A stretch of 35,890 nt of DNA from Branchiostoma floridae (Eukaryota > Chordata > Leptocardii > Amphioxiformes > Branchiostomatidae). The stretch is from positions 19,885,384 through 19,921,273 of the forward strand of contig NC_049984.1 of the NCBI RefSeq assembly GCF_000003815.2. The letters run 5' to 3'. The translations under genes and the position numbers were made by a program. Below the pieces are notes generated by a model. It did no database searches, was not told the origin of the DNA, and was given only the letters and a program-made list of their open reading frames with translations. Of the stretch, positions 30,225 to 35,890 are shown one piece after another. The stretch's first letter is position 1; the number at the start of each line of letters is the position of its first letter.

Positions 30225-30575
30225 ATATAGTAAGGTTCTTTGTTACACAACTAAATTTGTACTCACTTCCAACGTTTTGATGTCTGTCAGACACCATTAT
30301 CAGGGTTAGAATGACTAGGTCTGGTTCTTGCTGCTACTTAAAGCCGATGTATATTGCGCTGCAGCAGCAAGAATACTGTCCCAAACGTGGCTCAGCTTAT
30401 ATCCCCCCTCGCCTCAGTTCATGATTGGAGCTGATTTTCTGATCGAGACTGCCTAAGTAGCAGCCCGAACCAGACCTAGTCATTCGAACCCTGATGATGG
30501 TGTCTGGCACTGGCAGACATCGAAACGTTGGGAATGAGTACAAATTCGGTTGTGTAACAAAGAACCTTACTATAT
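30225..30575. mobile_element. 351-bp element with about 115-bp inverted repeats
   Basis: The ends are ATATAGTAAGGTTCTTTGTT and its complement. The arms stay similar inward through GTACTCA, CAACGTTT, GATGTCTG, CAGGGTT and ATGACTAGGTCTGGTTC. Inside each arm is a hairpin GTGTCTG...CAGACAT; in the right arm it lies between CTGATGA (30491-30497) and CGAAAC (30521-30526). No coding capacity. The sequence type is reminiscent of repeats flanking Penelope-like elements, but that assignment is from memory and not secure. It starts 26 bases downstream of a splice donor of the minus-strand gene. Confidence 0.75.
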
Positions 30576-30601
30576 AAGAATTTTTTTACTAACCGGAAAA
30601 G

Positions 30602-31075
30602 TTTGTAGAGTAGACTCTCATGCCCGAGTAAGTCCCAGCGGCGGCCGGACTGGTGCCCCTCACATGCGCTCATGTTCTTGCTTTCTTTCATCACGCTCTC
30701 CCTGGTGCCGACTACTCCGACCGCCAGAAAACTCGACACGTTTCCGTCACTTTGCAGGGGACTGATGGGGGAATGCAGAAGTCCGTAGTGTAAGGGTCTG
30801 GACGTGTAGGTCGACTCTTTAAATCCCTGTCCACGATGTGTCGGACCAGGCTATTGGAGAACAGATGACACTTAGCGTGCGACGAAAGAGTTCCATAAAA
30901 GAACCAAGAAGAAAAGATTTGGGACATGTCGCTGATTTCTTCTCCGTTGCGAGTAAAGTAAAGAATCTTGACGCCATTTTCTCCCTTCTTGTACCGCATC
31001 GACATGTTGTTCAGCTGAAATCCGCCGGTGGCGCGCAGCTTACGGTCGTCAACGGTGATCTCATATTCGTCCGAC
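30602..31075 (-). CDS. large internal exon of the unrecognised protein, one frameshift
   Basis: Acceptor CACATAAG|G opens a 474-bp exon in phase 2. The first frame reads SDEYEITVDDRKLRATGG, then MSRYKKGEN-like sequence and WFFYGTLSSHAKCHLFSN, to HIVDR. At about 30813-30840 the natural reading moves to another frame: STYTSRPLHYGLLHSPISP, then FLAVGVVGTRESVMKES, then LGHESLLYKLFR, leaving at CCG|GTTAGT in phase 2, which suits the exon at 29668. One missing base in the CAGGGATTTAAA region explains it. In the unshifted frame there is a stop near 30712. Either a sequence error or a real lesion. Function unknown. Confidence 0.6.
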
Positions 31076-31107
31076 CTTATGTGATCAAAAGGGTTAAAAT
31101 TTTTTAA

Positions 31108-31320
31108 AAACGTAACGACTAGCAAGGCCGACATTTGCTTGAGAGCAAATACAGCATATTTCAGCCATACCCGTTCCCATGCAAAATTGAACTGTTCCAA
31201 ATCACCCCTGCGAAAAATGGACCATTCTAACAGTAACTTCTCGAAATGAACTACTACCAAGGCCGACATCTACTTATGAGCAAATGCACCATTTTCACTC
31301 CGCCCCTCTGCCCATGCAAC
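31108..31320. repeat. intronic tandem duplication, about 140 bp
   Basis: CAAGGCCGACAT recurs at about 31122 and 31259, each followed by GAGCAAAT, ATTTTCA or ATTTCA, and CCCATGCAA. Two diverged tandem copies in the intron between the 31502 and 31075 exons. The N-terminal part of a long open frame from 31269 is made of this repeat and is not coding. Confidence 0.75.
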
Positions 31321-31501
31321 AATGCTCTTCCACAATCACATATATGGGGAAAAAATCAAACATTCCATAACGGAGATTTCTGTGGACTCGTATTACAACA
31401 GAATAACATGGAATCAGTCACCCCCGGCGACCTTGTGAGACTAACAACACGGCCACGGACCTTGCTTTATTTCTGTTTTAAATATTACAAAAAAAACTTA
31501 C

Positions 31502-31543
31502 TCTTTGTTCTTTGACTGGTCTTTCTCTTTGTCTTTATCGTTG
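31502..31543 (-). CDS. 42-bp exon of the unrecognised protein
   Basis: Acceptor TTTGTCACCTACAG|C and donor AAAGA|GTAAGT bound 42 bp, entered and left in phase 2. It encodes NDKDKEKDQSKNK, a charged linker. With the next exon it makes a GAG codon and reads on into SDEYE, so the splice is consistent. Upstream exons were not found. Confidence 0.55.
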
Positions 31544-31605
31544 CTGTAGGTGACAAACAACATCTTAATCTCACGACAAAAGATTTAAGATCACACGGTT
31601 ACCTG

Positions 31606-32046
31606 TGAACTGTGACCACCATCGGAAGCACATGTAACAGTCTTCAACAGTGGGTCTTACTCTGTCTTGTCAACACGGTCATCTTTAATGAGGCCTATGT
31701 TGTCGGGGACATTAAAGTCGCAGAATACTTGGTTGGAGAAGATCTCCAATGCCGTCAAAAGACGGGTGAGCAGATGGTCAGTCCTCTTGACCATGCAATC
31801 CAAGTGACAGGGCGCGAAAGAGGCAATTACCATCACCAGGAAAACACATGACTCTGGAGCAGAACAGGCAATACCTCTGTAGCTGTAATGTCAACATGGC
31901 TGCTGCTATGGTCGACGTCAAGAGGACGGCCAGGCATGTAGACATTGTAAGTCTTCTGCAGCAGCAACTCGTTGGACACACGCTGCTTGAAGGACACATT
32001 GGAAGGTGGAAAATCAGCCAGTTTCCAACCAAGAGGACACAAAAAT
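31606..32046 (-). pseudogene. broken OTU-type cysteine protease gene
   Basis: On the minus strand, PLGWKLADFPPSNVSF starts near 32040, then the frame shifts and gives CFPGDGNCLFRALS (31805-31843), the signature of OTU deubiquitinase-like proteases; DGNC holds the catalytic Asp and Cys. A second shift after HGQED leads to LLTRLLTALEIFSNQVFCDF and an in-frame TAA later. The catalytic His is not visible. OTU domains are common in mobile elements as well as host genes; the context here is full of transposons. At least two frameshifts and one stop mean it is not functional. Confidence 0.65.
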
Positions 32047-32099
32047 GAGCAGGAATATTAGAACCTTGGACATACGTCGTGCTCGTCGTGTTCATTTTT

Positions 32100-33790
32100 A
32101 TATTTCGTGCTCGTCAACAGCAACAATATATATAATCCATTAGCGCCGATTGGCAAAAAGTGTCATTGTTATCATTATTATTATTTGTCATGCCTTTATA
32201 GTTGGCATTATATTCCGCTCATGAAATCTAGACTTACACCAATCATATTTAGCTAGCCTGGTAACCATAAAAAATTGGACAGAAACCGTTGTCAATACTT
32301 ACTTTGCCACGTTAACGTTTCTCCCCCCTGCCATCTTGTTATATGTTTATTCTTTAATACATTTCGTAGCCTCATGTTACCATCGTGAAGACGGAGCACC
32401 GTTCTTTGCTTTTAATTTGATTTTTAGCACTTTATCGTCTATCATATTTGAGCAACAAAATTGACTCTTGCGAATTAGAATGCCAATGACCGAGCAACCG
32501 TCAAAAAGCCGTTACTCAACCAACTATATGATTTTTGGCAAAGCTTCAGGTAGCACCTTTTGTCAGTGACGTACACTAAGTATATTTAGTCATCATGGGT
32601 TCCAGTGTACTGTGCTGCATCATGCGCTGTACAAACGGCATGGCACGATTTATGTAAAACTTCGCCAACGATGTCAGCAACATGTTCGACATGTGTGTCA
32701 ATACAGTGACACACAACGATCAACACAATTGTCTATACCTTTATTCCAACATCATTCACATCAAACACACGTTTGTCTCATCTCAAGACACAAACACAGA
32801 GAATACAAAATCATTGCAGTGTGCAGACTGAACATGGCAAAGACGCAGTATTCTTATAACTTAATAAACTGGATTTACTTCAGAATCTTTAACAATGACC
32901 CTTGACAATACATTCAAGCAAAACAACTTTTTTTGCAATTATGTTCACATTATAACAAATTGTTTGCATGCATATTAGTATCACAAAATTACTGGAACTA
33001 TAGAGTGATTGACTTCCGTTTCGTTGAGGCGATAGATTTTGTGCATTTTGTAGCTACTGTTACTGCCGTCCAAGTTCAACTTTTAATTGAATTTCATTGA
33101 ATATGAAATGTGATGGAACCAACTTTTCTATACATAGATTGTGTACGTCAGTTATTTGGGTGGGGGTGATGATCAATTGATATAATATATAGACATGAAA
33201 ACCTACTTTGCATAATTGATGACAAACACAATACAGGTGGATGTTCTGGGGGGTGAAAATGTTGGGGTTGATGCATGGTCTGTGGGGGGGGATTGACTTG
33301 TTGATGAAGTTGGGATAGATGGTTTGCTGGGAGTTTCACATGTTCATGATGTTGGGGTAGATTGTCTGCGGGGGATGGAAAGATAGTTGGGATATGTGTA
33401 ATGATGGGAGGAATGGTGATAGGGATCAAGGATGGTGAGGAATGGTAGCCTGGCAGATGGGCGGGACATAGGGGTGGATAGTCGGTGGTAGATCTATAGA
33501 GTAAAAGATGGCTGTGTGGCAGGTGGGATGAATGGGTGTATGATGGGAGTGGGTGGGCGGGGGCCGATGGTCCTGTATCTCCGTGGTGGAGACATTCGCT
33601 GTGCTGGGTCTTGTGTCTCCGTTGTTGCCATGGTGACCTCTGGCGTGATGTCAGGTTTTGCGTCCTGTTCTGTGTGATATGGAGATATAAAGTTGTAGTG
33701 AGTAATTTGTTTGTTCTAGAAATGAATTAGGATTTGTTTGGACAATGGTGTTGAATTTAACAATGATGTTTTTTTAATAATGATGAGCTG
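32100..33790. other. no gene supported; G/T-rich stretch at 33150-33640
   Basis: AT-rich sequence followed by a purine-rich, low-complexity stretch with many GGTTGGGGT- and GATGG-like phrases. Open frames here are compositional. Confidence 0.5.
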
Positions 33791-33802
33791 ATCACCCGCA
33801 GT

Positions 33803-33859
33803 ATGGCTGATAATGGGTTTGACAAAACTTACAAACAGTGTCGTGCGAAAGTAAAAAAA
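33803..33859 (+). pseudogene. possible Myb/SANT-like fragment
   Basis: ATG at 33803 starts 19 codons reading GFDKTYKQCRAKVKK at the end, similar to the helix of Myb/SANT-like domains of PIF/Harbinger-associated proteins (TxxQCRxKxK). It runs into an A10 tract and then loses the pattern, probably by frameshift. Too short for a firm call. Confidence 0.3.
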
Positions 33860-34082
33860 AAACAACATGAAGTCCAAGTACTGGGTGGTCCTGGACCACG
33901 AGACGAGTGGAAATTGCCTGGATTGTGGGCACTTAATCGGATTGTCTGAAAATGAGTGTGAAATTAACATATGATCCGGATCGTTGTTAAATCCGCTTGT
34001 GTGAACGGGGTCAAATCAACATTACAATATATTTTAAAAATATGAACCAAATGATCTCATGATCCCAGAACACCTTCTTTTG

Positions 34083-34410
34083 AGATGCTGCAATATTTCA
34101 CTACAGGCTAAGTCGTGGATAAAAAAACTGACCCTCCGGAGGAAAAGAACCAGTTGGTACGCTAGTTTTCTGCATGCCATTAAGAATCATTGCTTGCTTC
34201 GACCTTTTGTGTATCCATGTTCCTTAGTACATTTTACTTCCTAACAAGACGTACGTTTCAAGATGCTGCAATATTTCACTACAGGCTAAGCCGTGGATGA
34301 AGACTGACTCTCTGGAGGAAAAGAACAGGTCGGTGCGCTTAAGTTTTCTGCCATCACAAAGATATTGCTTCGTTTCTTCTTTTTTTGTTGTGGTGTAACC
34401 AAATTGACCA
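34083..34410. repeat. 178-bp tandem duplication
   Basis: AGATGCTGCAATATTTCACT starts at 34083 and 34261, followed in both by ACAGGCTAAG, GTGGAT and GGAGGAAAAGAAC. The second copy is diverged and shorter. Confidence 0.9.
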
Positions 34411-34531
34411 ATTTACTCCGTAAACTGTATTGACTTTTTTGTTGCTAAGTTAGACCCTGAATGTGTATTTATTTTCAATATTGAAGGAGTGCAATATTGT
34501 AAACATGTAGCCAGATTTTATTCTACTCACA

Positions 34532-34714
34532 GCTGCTGCACTTCAGGAGGACTTAGACATGAAAAGCCCAAAAACCAAGGGACCAGGCCGTAGCAGAGCA
34601 CCGGGGTCCCACGGGCGTGGGCGAGCCCCCTTGAACCGTGCCCTTTACGCTATAAGAGGCGCGTGGAGGGGGCGCGGTCGCCCAATGGTCCTACAGTGGA
34701 CTTTCTACATGTGA
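34532..34714 (+). CDS. candidate basic Arg/Gly-rich exon
   Basis: After TTCTACTCACAG a frame runs AALQEDLDMKSPKTKGPGRS and then Gly/Arg-rich sequence (RGRAPLNRALYAIRGAWRGR) to TGA at 34712. The ATG is at 34559, giving 51 codons. GC-rich composition contrasts with the AT-rich surroundings. No family recognised; it could be the N-terminal part of the transposon-like gene that follows. Confidence 0.3.
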   Translation, partial: AAALQEDLDMKSPKTKGPGRSRAPGSHGRGRAPLNRALYAIRGAWRGRGRPMVLQWTFYM

Positions 34715-34899
34715 TGTAGTGAGGCTTGTGATGTAGGATCTAATTTAGATGTAGATATTTGAAGTGTTATACCTTATACTATCTTTTTTTGATAGAAATA
34801 AGAGTTCAATTATTATATTTATGTTTGTATATGCAATGTACACCAGCCACAACAAGTTTTTTTTTTAATATATTGCACTGCACCCTGCAGTTAAGTGCC

Positions 34900-35320
34900 C
34901 TTATAGCTGGAAGTGAAAGATTCGGGTCTTGTTTTTTTTTCATAAACCAAGCGATCCGGGAGTTTGCTGTCCAGCAAGCAACGTCCAAGAGCAAGGGGCG
35001 AAAAGGGAAGTACAACCACACCTCAGCAGAGATGTACAAGAGATTTCCTCCCCGCCAGGTAGACGACAGCGCAGATACCAGCACATCTCACGAAGATGAC
35101 TTCAGCACCGGTGCCAGCTAATCTGGCGAGGATGATTCTTACCGTAGTCCGGCTCCAAGTTAATCTCGTGCTCCAAGTTCGTCTCACGTAGAAGACGACG
35201 TCAGAATGTTAACGGAAATGTTTCCGGGCGCCGAAGACAGCCTAGGCCACAACGCTCTGATGGACATCAGGGCCAGCTCGGAGAGCATAGAGAGTGCCGT
35301 GGAGAACATTATTTTAATAA
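34900..35320 (+). pseudogene. possible CUE-like fragment with in-frame stops
   Basis: One frame reads IREFAVQQATSKSKGRKGKY, then an acidic Ser-rich stretch, TAA at 35119, more acidic Ser-rich sequence, TAA near 35161, then RMLTEMFPGAEDSLGHNALM and SSESIESAVENI. LxEMFPGAxD with a later IxxAVxxI fits the shape of a CUE ubiquitin-binding domain. Both stops lie in Ser-rich runs. The AT-rich run after 35310 marks the end of recognisable coding sequence. Confidence 0.35.
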
Positions 35321-35387
35321 TTATTTATTATTATATTCATTATTTTATCTTAAAAGATTCTACGGCCGGACACACCCTCGCCGGAGT

Positions 35388-35882
35388 GCAAGTGGACGCC
35401 CAGATTGTCAAAGTTCTCGTTTGTCAAGGTTTGACCAGGACTTCCAAAAGCCTCTTGTTGCCATGGAGAAGCTCCTCCTGAACGCGGACAATGAAGTCAC
35501 GTCGTCTGTCATTGGGAAAGACCTGGACCCTCCGAAGCTGACATGCCACCTCTTAGTGCTGCCCGACATCATAGAGCAGGCACTTCCTAAGGTGAAGAAA
35601 GTGACGAGTATAATAACCAAATGTTCCGCAATGAACACAGCCTCACATCGGTCGACATTCTTCCTAACCCACAAACTGCTCCGGCTTTATCTCACAGTAT
35701 CCATCACTTCCGCCACATCTGAGAGAGCATCAGTGAAGAGACTGCTCACATACCCCCGCTCCACAATGACAGAACAGCGACTGAACAACTGTATGCTGCT
35801 GCACGTTCATAAGGGCATTGTTAATAACATGAACCTGGCAACTCAAACATGGAACAATGAAATGAAAACACCAATAGGCTAG
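35388..35882 (+). pseudogene. hAT-type transposase, C-terminal dimerisation region
   Basis: The open frame to TAG at 35880-35882 reads SRFDQDFQKPLVAMEKLLL, then LLRLYLTVSITSATSERASV, then YPRSTMTEQRLNNCMLLHVH. SATSER and RSTMxxxRLNN are hallmarks of the hAT C-terminal dimerisation domain as found in ZMYM1-like and other domesticated or mobile hAT proteins. Compared with the family, one or two residues are missing after SER. The catalytic domain upstream is absent, so this is a fragment of a transposase or of a transposase-derived gene. Confidence 0.75.
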
Positions 35883-35890
35883 AAACATAT

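Noticed and set aside
31108-31269. N-terminal extension of the 185-codon minus-strand frame
   Set aside because: It is intronic tandem repeat; a splice acceptor at 31075 and a matching 42-bp exon at 31502 explain the real start of the exon.

Overview
The window looks like nuclear DNA from an invertebrate chordate, most likely an amphioxus (Branchiostoma). This is inferred from several things seen together: split genes with consensus GT/AG splice sites, a type II membrane C-type lectin built like the expanded amphioxus lectin family, several LINE/CR1-L2-type retrotransposons ending in (AATA)n, Tc1-, hAT- and MITE-type DNA transposons, and many minisatellites. No species can be proven from the sequence alone. 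Two 100-base runs of N (5749-5848 and 29917-30016) mark assembly gaps. There are no bacterial-style operons, rRNA genes or CRISPR arrays.

Region by region: 1-1142 is an AT-rich 33-bp minisatellite; 1143-4407 is non-coding; 4408-5748 is a 70-bp satellite whose every unit carries a 17-bp inverted repeat, running into the first gap. 6205-6820 is the 3' end of a LINE. 7840-8130 is a probable tRNA-derived SINE and 8230-8689 a degenerate retroelement-like piece. 8846-8889 has the look of a housekeeping promoter and first exon. 9229-9430 is a small inverted-repeat transposon with a 6-bp target duplication.

11670-20483 (+) holds exons of one C-type lectin gene: cytoplasmic exon, transmembrane exon, coiled-coil stalk exon, then a 6.7-kb intron full of repeats, the lectin-domain exon and a short terminal exon. 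Its introns contain two members of one MITE family, a 198-bp tandem repeat, an array of exon-like cassettes on the minus strand, and an antisense LINE fragment (15991-17098). 21590-24400 is a second, longer LINE (endonuclease plus reverse transcriptase) with a stop codon and a frameshift. 25105-26362 is a decayed Tc1/mariner element with unusually long terminal inverted repeats.

26765-27556 (+) has two spliced exons of a protein I do not recognise. 31543-28626 (-) has four exons of another unrecognised protein whose splice phases agree if two single-base errors are allowed; one assembly gap and a 351-bp inverted-repeat element sit in its introns. Upstream of it lies a broken OTU-protease-like gene (32046-31606, -). 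The right end (33.8-35.9 kb) carries a possible Myb/SANT-like fragment, a 178-bp tandem duplication, a possible CUE-like acidic fragment with stops, and the C-terminal dimerisation region of a hAT transposase. Host genes are therefore few; most recognisable coding sequence belongs to mobile elements.
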